A stretch of DNA of 64,000 nt from positions 103,540 to 167,539 of the forward strand of contig CAKUMB010000003.1 of the NCBI GenBank assembly GCA_934667475.1, in the 5' to 3' direction. Origin of the DNA: an uncultured Muribaculaceae bacterium (GTDB lineage Bacteria > Bacteroidota > Bacteroidia > Bacteroidales > Muribaculaceae). Every line of letters starts with the position of its first letter. Position 1 is the stretch's first letter. Below the pieces are notes generated by a model that searched no databases, had not been told where the DNA came from, and saw nothing but the letters and a program-made list of their open reading frames with translations. This document shows positions 50,529-59,451 of the stretch, piece after piece. Both the position numbers and the translations under genes were made by a program.

Positions 50529-50571
50529 CATTTCGCCCCGCTAAGCAGCAGTTGCTTGGCGGGGCGAAATG
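50529..50571. terminator. Bidirectional terminator
   Basis: CATTTCGCCCCGC (from 50529) pairs with the GCGGGGCGAAATG arm ending at 50571, with further AAGCA/TGCTT pairing inside. T-rich tails occur on both strands (TTTG plus; CTTTTTCC minus). Serves the convergent genes at 49141 and 50593. Confidence 0.88.
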
Positions 50572-50592
50572 TTTGTTATGCGGGGACTCTGG

Positions 50593-51531
50593 TCAGCGGT
50601 CGAGCAGGCGTGTGAAGGGCTCGGGATAGGGAGTCTCGAAATGCAGCTCCTGGCCGGTGACGGGGTGGCGGAAGGCCAGGCGGTAGGCATGCAGGCACAT
50701 GCGGCCGGCGGGGTCGCATGTGCTGCCATATTTGCGGTCGCCCACTATGGGGTGGCACAGCACGCGCATGTGCACGCGAATCTGGTTTTTGCGCCCCGTG
50801 TGCAGGTGCAGTTCGATGAGCGAGAAGCGGCCGTTGGTGCGCAGCAGGCGCCAGTCAGTGCTGGCCCACTTGCCGCCATTGTCGGTGCGCGAGCTCACAA
50901 TGCGCATGCTGGGCGTGTCTTTAAGCCAACTCTCGATGTGGCCCTGCTCCTTGGCCATCTCGCCCTCGACCACGGCCACATAGCGGCGGTCGATGATGAG
51001 GTCGCGCCAGTTGTTGACCAGCATTTGCTGCACCTCCACGCTCTTGGCATACATCATCAGGCCTGAGGTGCGCACATCGAGGCGGTGCACCACATGGGCG
51101 CGGCAAAACTGGTGCGTCTGGGCAAAGTAGCTGTCGAGCAAATCCTTCATGTTGAGGCTCGATGCGCCCACGCCCATCGACAGCACCCCCTCGGTCTTGT
51201 CGACCACTATCACATCGCTGTCTTCATAGACCACCGTGTAGTAGCGTTCGCGCTGCTGGCGGCGCCCCTGGCGGGTGCCCTGGTCGGCATCGCGGCGCTT
51301 GCTCACCTGCACCAGCTGGCGTGGCGCAAGCGCAAAGTCGTGGCGGGTGACGCGCTTGCCGTCGACCAGCACGCCGCCGTTGGCCAGAATAGCCTTGGCC
51401 TTGCTGCGGCTGATGCCGCTGAGCTTGCGCATCACATAGTCGAGCAGGCCCGACTCTTCGCCTTCGCGCACAAGAAACTCGGTGTAGGCTGCCGCCGACT
51501 GCGGCACATTGTGGTTATGACTGCGGCGCAT
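50593..51531 (-). CDS. RluA-family RNA pseudouridine synthase
   Basis: 312 residues. An N-terminal S4 RNA-binding domain (about 28-80, SGISRSKAKAILANGGVLVDG) is followed by the catalytic domain with VHRLDVRTSGLMM, whose Asp is the nucleophile, and GRKNQIRVHM near the C-terminus. A basic stretch (QGTRQGRRQQRERY) links the two. Members of this group modify 23S rRNA or tRNA; the target cannot be assigned. It is downstream of dnaJ but separated by a terminator. Confidence 0.92.
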   Translation of the reverse strand: MRRSHNHNVPQSAAAYTEFLVREGEESGLLDYVMRKLSGISRSKAKAILANGGVLVDGKRVTRHDFALAPRQLVQVSKRRDADQGTRQGRRQQRERYYTVVYEDSDVIVVDKTEGVLSMGVGASSLNMKDLLDSYFAQTHQFCRAHVVHRLDVRTSGLMMYAKSVEVQQMLVNNWRDLIIDRRYVAVVEGEMAKEQGHIESWLKDTPSMRIVSSRTDNGGKWASTDWRLLRTNGRFSLIELHLHTGRKNQIRVHMRVLCHPIVGDRKYGSTCDPAGRMCLHAYRLAFRHPVTGQELHFETPYPEPFTRLLDR

Positions 51532-51558
51532 AGTGTGTGAGATTTAACATACGGGAAT

Positions 51559-51621
51559 AAAAAAGCCTAAGCCCGGACACGCCCGACACAGACCACTGTG
51601 CCGGCACTCCCGGGCTTAGGC
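51559..51621 (-). terminator. Intrinsic terminator of dnaJ
   Basis: Minus strand GCCTAAGCCCGG ... CCGGGCTTAGGC (51565-51576 with 51610-51621), followed by TTTTTTATTCC. It lies 28 bases after dnaJ. Confidence 0.85.
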
Positions 51622-51648
51622 AACTTTCAATTATGCTTGTTTCGTTAA

Positions 51649-52824
51649 TCATTTATCAAATATGTGGCGCAGAGTGCTGAATATGCGCTGGCGAATCGAC
51701 TCCGACGGCTTCACGTTGGCCGAGTCGCGCAGCTTCTCGATGGCGGCGCGCTCGTCGGCGTTGAGGTTTTCGGGCACATACACCATCACGTTGACAAGCA
51801 GGTCGCCCGTGCCATATCCGTCGGGCGAAGGCAGGCCCTTGCCACGCAGGCGCAGCACACGGCCCGGCTGAGTGCCGGGGGCAACGGTTACGCGCACGCG
51901 GCCATCCACAGTGGGCACCTCCACCTTGCCGCCAAGCACGGCAGTGGGGAAGTCGAGCATCAGGTTATACACCAGGTCGTTGCCGTCGCGCATCAGCTGC
52001 TCGTCGCGCTCCTCCTCGACCACAATCAGCAAGTCGCCGGGAATGCCGCCACCGGGGGCGTCGTTGCCCTTGCCACTCATTTTCAGCGTCATGCCATCGG
52101 CCACGCCGGCAGGGATATTGACGGTGACCACCTCTTCGTGGCGCACGAGTCCCTGCCCGCCGCACTCGGGGCAGCGCTCCTTAATCACCTTGCCGCTGCC
52201 GCCGCAAGTGTGGCAGGTGGTCTGCGTCTGCATGCGGCCTAGCATGGTGTTTTGCACACGCACCTCCACGCCGCTGCCGTGGCACGTGGGGCAGGTGGTC
52301 TGCTCGGTGCCATTTTTGGCGCCGGTGCCGTGGCAGGCTGCACACGACACCATGCGTGGAATTCTGAGTTTCTTCTCGGTGCCGTGGGCAATGTCGCTGA
52401 GGGTGAGGCGTACGCGCACGCGCAGGTCGCCGCCACGGTTCACGCGACGGCCACGGCTGCTGCGGCCTCCGCCGAAACCTCCGCCGAATATGTCGCCCAA
52501 GCCACCACCAAATATATCGCCAAACTGCGAGAATATGTCATCCATGCTCATGCCGCCGCCCGAAAAGCCGCCGCCTGCGCCCTGGGCTCCGGCGAAGCCA
52601 AACTGGTCGTAGCGCTGGCGCTTGTCGGGATGGCTGAGCACATCGTAGGCCTCAGCGGCCTCCTTAAACTTCTCCTCAGCCTCCTTTTTCTCGGCATCGG
52701 TCTTGCCCTGCTGGCGGTCGGGGTGATACTTGATGGCGAGTTTGCGATATGCTTTTTTCAGTTCATCGGGTGTGGCGTTTTTGCTCACTCCGAGCACTTC
52801 ATAATAATCTCTTTTGTTGTCCAT
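51649..52824 (-). CDS. dnaJ: Chaperone DnaJ
   Basis: Hsp40 co-chaperone that delivers substrates to DnaK and stimulates its ATPase. 391 residues. J domain at 1-75 with HPD in IKYHPDRQQG; G/F region (about 76-125) rich in Gly, Phe and Asp-Ile-Phe repeats; four CxxCxGxG zinc motifs from CAACHGTG to CPECGGQG; then the C-terminal substrate domains. Start lies 33 bases after grpE stops on the same strand; dnaK is not nearby. No CIRCE-like repeat was seen ahead of grpE. Confidence 0.98.
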   Translation of the reverse strand: MDNKRDYYEVLGVSKNATPDELKKAYRKLAIKYHPDRQQGKTDAEKKEAEEKFKEAAEAYDVLSHPDKRQRYDQFGFAGAQGAGGGFSGGGMSMDDIFSQFGDIFGGGLGDIFGGGFGGGRSSRGRRVNRGGDLRVRVRLTLSDIAHGTEKKLRIPRMVSCAACHGTGAKNGTEQTTCPTCHGSGVEVRVQNTMLGRMQTQTTCHTCGGSGKVIKERCPECGGQGLVRHEEVVTVNIPAGVADGMTLKMSGKGNDAPGGGIPGDLLIVVEEERDEQLMRDGNDLVYNLMLDFPTAVLGGKVEVPTVDGRVRVTVAPGTQPGRVLRLRGKGLPSPDGYGTGDLLVNVMVYVPENLNADERAAIEKLRDSANVKPSESIRQRIFSTLRHIFDK

Positions 52825-52857
52825 AAGTCAAAAAAAATGTAGCTCCTTTTCTTCACG

Positions 52858-53445
52858 TTACTTGCCCACTACCACCTTGGCATGGCGCAGCACCTTGTCG
52901 TTGATCATATAGCCCTTGAGGGTTGTGTCGATTACCTTGCCCTTCATCTTCTCGTCAGAAGCCGGGAAGGTGGTGATGGCCTCGTGGTAGTCGGTGTCGA
53001 AGTCCTTGCCGGTGGAGTCGATGGCTTTCACATTGTTGCTTTCCAGATATTTAATGAATTTGTTGTAGATAAGGTTGATGCCCTCCTTTGCGCTGTCGAG
53101 GTCGTCGGCCTTGCTGATAGAGTCGATGGCGCGCTCGAAGTCGTCGACCACCGGCAGCAGGTTGCGCATGGCTTCCTGGCAGCCATATTTCACGAGGTCT
53201 TGCTTCTCCTTGAGCGTGCGCTTGCGAAAGTTGTCGAACTCGGCCATAAGGAACAGATATTCCTTCTTGGCCTGCTCAAGTTCCTTTTTAAGGCGTTCCA
53301 CCTTTTCGTCGGCGGTTTCCTCTTTGGGCTTTTTGCCGTCGGCATCAGCCTGCTGAGTGGTTTCGGTCTCTGCAGCCTTTGCAGCCTGCTCGGCGGCCTG
53401 CTTGGATTCAGCCTCTTTCTGCTTCTTATCTTTTTCTTTGCTCAT
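52858..53445 (-). CDS. grpE: Nucleotide exchange factor GrpE
   Basis: Releases ADP from DnaK. 195 residues from the ATG at 53443-53445 (MSKEKDKKQKE); an ATG 14 codons upstream is less likely. The N-terminal 70 residues are charged and low in complexity, followed by the long dimer helix (EKVERLKKELEQAKKEYLFL, EFDNFRKRT) and the C-terminal beta domain ending LRHAKVVVGK. Forms an operon with dnaJ. Confidence 0.96.
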   Translation of the reverse strand: MSKEKDKKQKEAESKQAAEQAAKAAETETTQQADADGKKPKEETADEKVERLKKELEQAKKEYLFLMAEFDNFRKRTLKEKQDLVKYGCQEAMRNLLPVVDDFERAIDSISKADDLDSAKEGINLIYNKFIKYLESNNVKAIDSTGKDFDTDYHEAITTFPASDEKMKGKVIDTTLKGYMINDKVLRHAKVVVGK

Positions 53446-53554
53446 GATTGTATGTCGTTTTTTAATTTTCTTGTAGATAGATGTCATTCATTTCCTATCA
53501 TTCAAAAATGCTGCCAACGCCGCAGTGGCGCACTGCATTGCGCGTGCACGCGCG

Positions 53555-54382
53555 TTAAAGGCCCAAAGGCATGACAAAATGTAGGCTGCCGGCAAAATTG
53601 CGCGCCGCGGCCTCTGCCAAATTGGCATTGTCGAAAATGCCGAATATCGACGAGCCCGACCCCGACATGGATGCATAGAGTGCGCCCGACCGGGCGATTT
53701 CGCTCTTGATGGCCGCCAATTGCGGATAGGCGGCAAACACGCTTGGCTCAAACTGATTGCGCACCCCGGCCGCCTGCCACTGTTCCACTGGGAGCGACAG
53801 CTGCTGCGTGAGCCGCGACTGCGACGGCTGCGGACTGACGCGCGAATAGGCCACTGCGGTGGGCACCGACACCTCGGGCTTGACCAGCAGCAGGGTGTAG
53901 CCGCCAAGACCGACGCTGGCCGGGCTGAACACATCGCCAATGCCTGTGGCCATGACGGGCTTGTTGTAGATGAAAAACGGGCAGTCGGCTCCAAGCGTAG
54001 CGGCCATCTGCGCCAGCCGCTCGCGGCCTATGCCGAGGCCGAACATCTGGTTGAGCATGAGCATGGCGTGGGCGGCATCGCTCGAGCCGCCGCCAAGGCC
54101 GGCCCCGTCGGGTATGTGCTTGTAGAGGTGCATGTCCACCTCGGGGGCACCGGCCTCGCGCTGCATAAGGCGGCATGCCTTCATCACCAGATTTTTCTCT
54201 TCGGGGCAGTCCACGGTGCGGCCATAGCAATGCAGGCGGGTGGTGGTGGCCGGCACTATTTCGAGCACGTCGGTCAGGCCCATTATGGGGTAGAACACCG
54301 TCTCCAGATTGTGATAGCCGTCGGGGCGGCGCTCAACTATGTTGAGTCCCAAATTTATTTTTGCGTTAGGAAAAGTTATCAT
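53555..54382 (-). CDS. ispE: 4-diphosphocytidyl-2-C-methyl-D-erythritol kinase
   Basis: GHMP kinase of the non-mevalonate (MEP) isoprenoid pathway. 275 residues. Signatures: FPNAKINLGLNIVERRPDGYHN at the N-terminus, the ATP loop PDGAGLGGGSSDAAHAM, and SGSGSSIFGIFD near the C-terminus. Stands between grpE and cls on the same strand with gaps of 79-109 bases, so grouping is uncertain. Confidence 0.96.
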   Translation of the reverse strand: MITFPNAKINLGLNIVERRPDGYHNLETVFYPIMGLTDVLEIVPATTTRLHCYGRTVDCPEEKNLVMKACRLMQREAGAPEVDMHLYKHIPDGAGLGGGSSDAAHAMLMLNQMFGLGIGRERLAQMAATLGADCPFFIYNKPVMATGIGDVFSPASVGLGGYTLLLVKPEVSVPTAVAYSRVSPQPSQSRLTQQLSLPVEQWQAAGVRNQFEPSVFAAYPQLAAIKSEIARSGALYASMSGSGSSIFGIFDNANLAEAAARNFAGSLHFVMPLGL

Positions 54383-54461
54383 CGGGCAGAAAATTATGTG
54401 TGTATTGATGTTGTTGCTGTTTTAATTGTGCGGTGCAAAGGCAGCGCCTTCAACCGCCGCA

Positions 54462-55940
54462 CTAAAGCACCGGACTCATAAGGCGCACGATGCTCTCATA
54501 CACCTTGTGGCGCAGCGGCCGCTTGTGCCACAATCCGGGGTTGATGCGCGTGCATTGCCTCATGTCGGAGGCAAAGACGGCAGCCATGCGGGCGTTGAAC
54601 TGGCGGCTGTAGACCAGTGCGTTGCACTCAAAATTGTGCTCAAAGCTGCGGAAGTCGAAATTGGTGGAGCCGGTGGTGGTGAACTCGTCGTCGACAAGAA
54701 TGAGCTTGGCGTGCAGCATGGCCGGCTCGTAGAAATACACCTTGATGCCGGCGTCGAGGCACTCGCGCACATAGCTGTAGGAGGCATACTTCAGAATCTT
54801 TGCATCGGGGTCGCGCGGAATCATGAGGCGCACGTCGATGTGGGCCAGGGCGGCCGCCTGCAGCGCCTTTAGCAGGCTGTCGTTGGGCAGGAAATATGGC
54901 GTCTGCACATACACGCGGCTCTTTGCCCCGCTGATGGCCTTTAGCAGCACCAGCGATATGTTGCTCCACTTGCCGGTGGGCCCGCTGCGCACCAGCTGCA
55001 CGCCGTCGGGGGCATCGTGCCGCACGCCCTGGTAGTGCACGGTGGGCTCGCCCAGCAGCTGATGGCATGTGAAGTTCCAGTCGACGGCAAACGAGTATTC
55101 AAACCCGGCCACGGCCTCACCCACCACGCGCAGGTGGGTGTCGCGCCAGGCCTCCCCACCCCGCCTCGTGGCCCGCACATAGCGGTCGGCAATGTTCATG
55201 CCGCCAATGTAGCCTATGCGGCCGTCTATGACGACTATCTTGCGGTGGTTGCGCCAATTGATGCGGTTGGCCAGTTCGGGAAAAGTGACCTTGAGAAACG
55301 GGTAGGCCTCGACCCCAGCCCGGCGCATGCGCTTAAACAGGCGGGCATTGAGGCGGAACGAGCCCACGTGGTCGTAGATGACGCGCACCTTCACCCCCTG
55401 GCGCACCTTTTCGATGAGCAGGTCGGCCAGGGCGCGTCCAGTGGCGTCGTCCTCGAAAATGTAGTATTGCAAGTGCACATAGCTGCGGGCGGCAGCTATG
55501 TCGCGCATCAGAGCCTGCATTTTGTCGCGCCCTGCGGTGAACACATCGATGCTGTTGCCCGGAAAGTAGTGGCAACCGCCCAAGCGGCCCACAAGCCTGA
55601 TTATCTGCTTGCTCTCGGTGGTGAGCGGCAGCGAGTCGATGTCGATTGTGGGGAACTCCTCGCGGCTGCGCAGGGCCTGGCGGTTGCGGCGCGAAATCAT
55701 GCGCACGCTCTTCAGGCTGCGTCCGAAAAACAGATACAGCACCATGCCCACCACCGGCAGCAGCAGGAGCACCGTGACCCACGCAAGACTCTTCACGGGG
55801 TTGCGGTTTTCGCTCACCACCACGCCTATGATGCCGAGAATGGTTAGGAAGTAGAGCACTGTGAGCCCCACAAACACCTGATGAGCATATGGAAAAATTT
55901 CGGCCAACAACATAAACTGCGCGATTTGCGTAAAAAACAT
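54462..55940 (-). CDS. cls: Cardiolipin synthase
   Basis: Membrane phospholipase D-family enzyme joining two phosphatidylglycerols. 492 residues with two N-terminal hydrophobic segments (about 20-42 and 54-72). The two HKD motifs are NHRKIVVIDGRIGYIGGMN and MLHAKLILVDDEFTTTGSTN, both complete. ATG at residue 10 (55911-55913) is an alternative start. The upstream region, shared with divergent porE, includes a short CGCTAAATTAGCG palindrome near 55943-55956. Confidence 0.95.
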   Translation of the reverse strand: MFFTQIAQFMLLAEIFPYAHQVFVGLTVLYFLTILGIIGVVVSENRNPVKSLAWVTVLLLLPVVGMVLYLFFGRSLKSVRMISRRNRQALRSREEFPTIDIDSLPLTTESKQIIRLVGRLGGCHYFPGNSIDVFTAGRDKMQALMRDIAAARSYVHLQYYIFEDDATGRALADLLIEKVRQGVKVRVIYDHVGSFRLNARLFKRMRRAGVEAYPFLKVTFPELANRINWRNHRKIVVIDGRIGYIGGMNIADRYVRATRRGGEAWRDTHLRVVGEAVAGFEYSFAVDWNFTCHQLLGEPTVHYQGVRHDAPDGVQLVRSGPTGKWSNISLVLLKAISGAKSRVYVQTPYFLPNDSLLKALQAAALAHIDVRLMIPRDPDAKILKYASYSYVRECLDAGIKVYFYEPAMLHAKLILVDDEFTTTGSTNFDFRSFEHNFECNALVYSRQFNARMAAVFASDMRQCTRINPGLWHKRPLRHKVYESIVRLMSPVL

Positions 55941-56147
55941 TGCGCTAATTTAGCGATTTTTTGCGACACAGGCGTTTTTTTCCCGGCCGAAAGTGTCACT
56001 GCGGCCACTACGGCTGATTCTTTAACCCAGGCTTTACCCCTGCATGGAGGTGCGGCATGCAATAAATGTGGCACCGGATGCGTTATGTTTTCTAAGGGCG
56101 GGCGCAAAAAGCGGCTGCCCGAAAAACGCTATTCACCATCAACTGCA

Positions 56148-58163
56148 ATGAAGAGATATCTGCACATAATACTGGCACTGGTGCTTGGAGTCATGGCTCT
56201 GGGCTCGCTGGAGGGCTGCAAGCAGGCCAAGCTGCGCGACGCCGATGAGGCATATGACCGAGGCGAATTTAACGACGCCGCCAACATCTACCGCAAGGTG
56301 TATAACCGCCTGCGCAAGAAGGAAGACCGCACCATGCGCGGCGATGTGGCCTACCGCATGGGCCTGTGCTACCAAAGGCTGAACCAGAGCGCCAAGGCTG
56401 CGGCCGCATTTCAAAACGCGCTGCGCTATGAGTACCCCGACAGCATGGCATACTACTATCTGGGCCACGCACAACAAATGTGCGGGCAGTATGCCGCCGC
56501 CATAAAGAGCTACAACGAGTTCCTCACCTGGAAGCCCGACGACCGCCTGGCGCAAGTGGGGCTGCGCGCCTGCCGCATGGCCCCGAAGTGGAAGGAGGAG
56601 GGGTCGCGCTACACGGTGAAAAACGCGCGTCTGTTCAATTCGCGCCGGGCCGACTTCTGCCCAATGTTTCTCGACAAAAACGCCGACGTGCTCTATTTCA
56701 CGTCATCTAACGAAAAGTCGAAGGGCGAGAAGCCGAGCGAAATCACCGGCACCAAGAACAGCGACGTGTATTTCGCAAAAAAGGACGAGAAGGGCAACTG
56801 GCAGCGTCCGCAGGCCGCCGAGGGCGAGCTCAACACCGAGTTTGACGAGGGCATAACCACCTTCACCCCCGACGGCACCACCATGTATTTGGCCCGCGCC
56901 GACCGCAAGCAGAACTCGGGCACCTCGGTGGAAATCTACAGTGCGCAGCGCAGCGAGGCCAAGTGGAGCGCACCCGTGAAGGTGGAAATCACGGCCGACA
57001 CCCTATCGGCCTACGACGACCCAGCCGTGAGCGCCGACGGCAACTGGCTGTACTTCTCAAGCGACATGCCGGGCGGCCAGGGAGGCAAAGACCTGTGGCG
57101 CATCAACCTGAAGGACCCGCACGGCACCCTTGAGAACCTGGGCGACCAGATAAACACGCCTGGCGACGAGCGGTTTCCCTACTGCCGCACCGACAGCGTG
57201 CTGTATTTCGCCAGCGACGGCCACGCGGGCTTCGGCGGTCTGGACCTGTTCAAAGCCACGCTGCAACCGTCGGGCAAGTGGAACATTGAAAACATGGGCG
57301 CGCCCATCAACTCGAGCGCCGACGACTTCGGCATCACATTCGGCAAGGGCGAGAGCGGCTTCTTCAGCAGCAACCGCAACGACGGCCGCGGCTATGACCA
57401 CATCTACAGCTTCATAAAGCCCGACCTGAAGATATGGATATCGGGCTACGTGCTCGACAAAGACGAAGAGCCCGTGCCCAACGCCATAATACGCATAGTG
57501 GGCAACGACGGCAGCAACCAGAAGGCCGTGGCCAAGCCCGACGGCACATTCCGATTCGACCTGCAGCGAGGTGTGAGCTATGTGATGCTGGCCGGAGCCA
57601 GCGGCTACCTCAACGGCAAGCAGGAGTTCACCAGCGACATGGCCGAGGAAGACGCAGAATACAACGTAGACTTCATTCTGGCCGCCATGACCAAGCCGCA
57701 GGTGATAGAGAACATATTCTACGACTTCGACAAGGCGTCGCTGCGCCCAGCCTCGAGAAAGGCGCTCGACGGCATGGTGCAGGTGATGAAGGACAACCCC
57801 TACATAACCATAGAGATGGCGTCGCACACCGACCGCATAGGCACCGACCAATATAACAACGCACTGTCGCAGCGCAGGGCAAAGTCGGTGGTCGACTACC
57901 TGATTGCCCACGGCATCGACGCGGCGCGCCTGCGGCCCAAGGGCTACGGCAAGACGCGGCCCAAGACCGTGACCAAGCGCATTGCGCGCCTGTATCCGCA
58001 GTTCAAGGAGGGCCAGGTGCTCGACGAGGAATTCATCAAGACCCTCTCGAAAGCCGACCAGGAGGCCGCCGACCAAATCAACCGCCGCACCGAGTTCCAA
58101 GTGCTCACCACCGACTTCCAGCCCTTTGTGGAAGACCGCAAAGCGGCCGACGAGGGCGAGTGA
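56148..58163 (+). CDS. porE: PorE-like T9SS lipoprotein (TPR, beta-propeller, OmpA domain)
   Basis: 671-residue outer-membrane-associated lipoprotein. The ATG at 56148 gives a signal peptide with lipobox LEGC (C24); an open frame upstream has none. Domains in order: TPR-like helices (about 28-150), a PD40/WD40-type beta-propeller (about 165-425, with DDPAVSADGNWLYFSSD repeats), a carboxypeptidase-regulatory-like beta domain from about 429 (WISGYVLDKDEEPVPNA), and an OmpA-type peptidoglycan-binding domain (about 522-650, with FYDFDKASLRPASRKAL and SHTDRIGTDQYN). This architecture and length are those of PorE (PG1058) of Porphyromonas, which links the T9SS to peptidoglycan. No acidic surface signal follows the Cys, in agreement with a periplasmic position. 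Divergent from cls; other por genes are not in the window. Confidence 0.85.
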   Translation: MKRYLHIILALVLGVMALGSLEGCKQAKLRDADEAYDRGEFNDAANIYRKVYNRLRKKEDRTMRGDVAYRMGLCYQRLNQSAKAAAAFQNALRYEYPDSMAYYYLGHAQQMCGQYAAAIKSYNEFLTWKPDDRLAQVGLRACRMAPKWKEEGSRYTVKNARLFNSRRADFCPMFLDKNADVLYFTSSNEKSKGEKPSEITGTKNSDVYFAKKDEKGNWQRPQAAEGELNTEFDEGITTFTPDGTTMYLARADRKQNSGTSVEIYSAQRSEAKWSAPVKVEITADTLSAYDDPAVSADGNWLYFSSDMPGGQGGKDLWRINLKDPHGTLENLGDQINTPGDERFPYCRTDSVLYFASDGHAGFGGLDLFKATLQPSGKWNIENMGAPINSSADDFGITFGKGESGFFSSNRNDGRGYDHIYSFIKPDLKIWISGYVLDKDEEPVPNAIIRIVGNDGSNQKAVAKPDGTFRFDLQRGVSYVMLAGASGYLNGKQEFTSDMAEEDAEYNVDFILAAMTKPQVIENIFYDFDKASLRPASRKALDGMVQVMKDNPYITIEMASHTDRIGTDQYNNALSQRRAKSVVDYLIAHGIDAARLRPKGYGKTRPKTVTKRIARLYPQFKEGQVLDEEFIKTLSKADQEAADQINRRTEFQVLTTDFQPFVEDRKAADEGE

Positions 58164-58178
58164 AACCAGGGCGCACAC

Positions 58179-58209
58179 TTGCCAGTGTGGTCCAAAGACA
58201 CTAATTTTG
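58179..58209 (+). promoter_or_regulatory. Promoter of riboflavin synthase gene
   Basis: TTG at 58179-58181, 20-base spacer, TAATTTTG at 58202-58209. The spacer overlaps a CACACT/AGTGTG inverted repeat (58174-58189). The leader is about 84 nt, too short for an FMN riboswitch, and none is visible. Confidence 0.8.
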
Positions 58210-58296
58210 CCAAGCGGGCACACTCGAGACAGAACTGGTGTGCCAGCAACGACATATAACGAAACAACAACACAGACACATAGACAAGAAAGAAAT

Positions 58297-58905
58297 ATGT
58301 TTTCAGGAATAGTAGAAGAAGCAGCACCAGTGGTGGCACTGCGCCGCGAGGCCGGCAACCTGCACCTGACACTGCGGTGCTCATTTGCCAGCGAATTGAA
58401 GATAGACCAAAGCGTGGCCCACAACGGCGTGTGCCTGACGGTGGTGGACCTGCCCGGCGACGGCACCTACACCGTGACGGCCGTGCAGGAGACCCTGGAC
58501 CGCAGCAATCTGGGCGACCTTAAGGTGGGCGACGAGGTGAACCTTGAGCGCTCAATGCTGATGAACGGCCGCCTCGACGGCCACATAGTGCAGGGCCACG
58601 TGGACCAGACGGCAGTGTGCACCGGCGTGACCGAGGAAGACGGCAGCTGGCGCTACACTTTCAGCTACGACGCCAGCCCCGAGATGGCGCGCCGCGGCTA
58701 TGTGACGGTGGAGAAAGGCAGCGTGACGGTGAACGGCACCAGCCTCACCGTGTGCAACTCGCGTCCCGACGGCTTTGAGGTGGCCATAATCCCCTACACC
58801 CACGACCACACCAATTTTCACCAAATCGTCAAGGGCACCCGTGTGAACCTGGAGTTTGACATCATAGGCAAATACATTGCCCGGATGATGGAGTTCAACT
58901 CATAA
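58297..58905 (+). CDS. ribE: Riboflavin synthase subunit alpha
   Basis: Dismutates two 6,7-dimethyl-8-ribityllumazines to riboflavin. 202 residues. Two homologous beta-barrels: the N-terminal MFSGIVEE and HNGVCLTVV, and the C-terminal repeat with VNGTSLTVC. The start at 58297 gives the universal MFxGIVEE N-terminus; the longer upstream frame is porE sequence read out of frame. Followed after 18 bases by the phosphodiesterase gene. Confidence 0.96.
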   Translation: MFSGIVEEAAPVVALRREAGNLHLTLRCSFASELKIDQSVAHNGVCLTVVDLPGDGTYTVTAVQETLDRSNLGDLKVGDEVNLERSMLMNGRLDGHIVQGHVDQTAVCTGVTEEDGSWRYTFSYDASPEMARRGYVTVEKGSVTVNGTSLTVCNSRPDGFEVAIIPYTHDHTNFHQIVKGTRVNLEFDIIGKYIARMMEFNS

Positions 58906-58923
58906 CCACAGCTGACCCTGGCA

Positions 58924-59451
58924 ATGAAAAAAATAGGCATCATAAGCGACACACACTCGTATTGGGACGACCGCTACGCCGAGCACTTCAGCGGCTGCGA
59001 CGAGATATGGCACGCCGGCGACATTGGCAACGAGCTGGTGGCCGACCGCCTGGCCGCCCTCGCACCGGTGCTGCGGGCCGTGTATGGCAACGCCGACGGC
59101 GGCGAACTGCGCCACCGGTTTAAGGAAATGGAGATTTTCACCACCGAGGGGGTGAAGGTGGTGCTGACACACATAGGCGGCTACCCGGGCCGCTACGCCC
59201 CCGGAATACGCGACCGCCTGATGCTGTCGCAGCCCAAGCTGCTGGTGTGCGGCCACAGCCACATACTTAAAGTGATACCCGACCGCCAGCTGGGCGTGCT
59301 CACCATCAACCCCGGAGCCGCAGGGCGCCAGGGCTGGCAAAAGGTGCGCACACTTATGCTGCTCACCCTCGACGAGGGCAAGATAGCCGGCGCACAAGTG
59401 ATAGAACTGGCAAGCGACCCGCAAGGGCTGCACGGAGGGGTGATAGGGTGA
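58924..59451 (+). CDS. YfcE/MJ0936-type metallophosphoesterase
   Basis: 175-residue calcineurin-like phosphodiesterase. Metal ligands are visible in IGIISDTHSYWDD, HAGDIGN, YGNADG, LTHIGGYPGRY and CGHSHILK. It hydrolyses phosphodiesters in vitro in related proteins; the biological substrate is unknown. Its stop overlaps the GTG start of the next gene (GTGA), so the two are translationally coupled. Confidence 0.93.
   Translation: MKKIGIISDTHSYWDDRYAEHFSGCDEIWHAGDIGNELVADRLAALAPVLRAVYGNADGGELRHRFKEMEIFTTEGVKVVLTHIGGYPGRYAPGIRDRLMLSQPKLLVCGHSHILKVIPDRQLGVLTINPGAAGRQGWQKVRTLMLLTLDEGKIAGAQVIELASDPQGLHGGVIG

Noticed and set aside
58210..58296. FMN riboswitch ahead of riboflavin synthase
   Set aside because: The leader after the promoter is only about 84 nt and lacks the conserved RFN elements.
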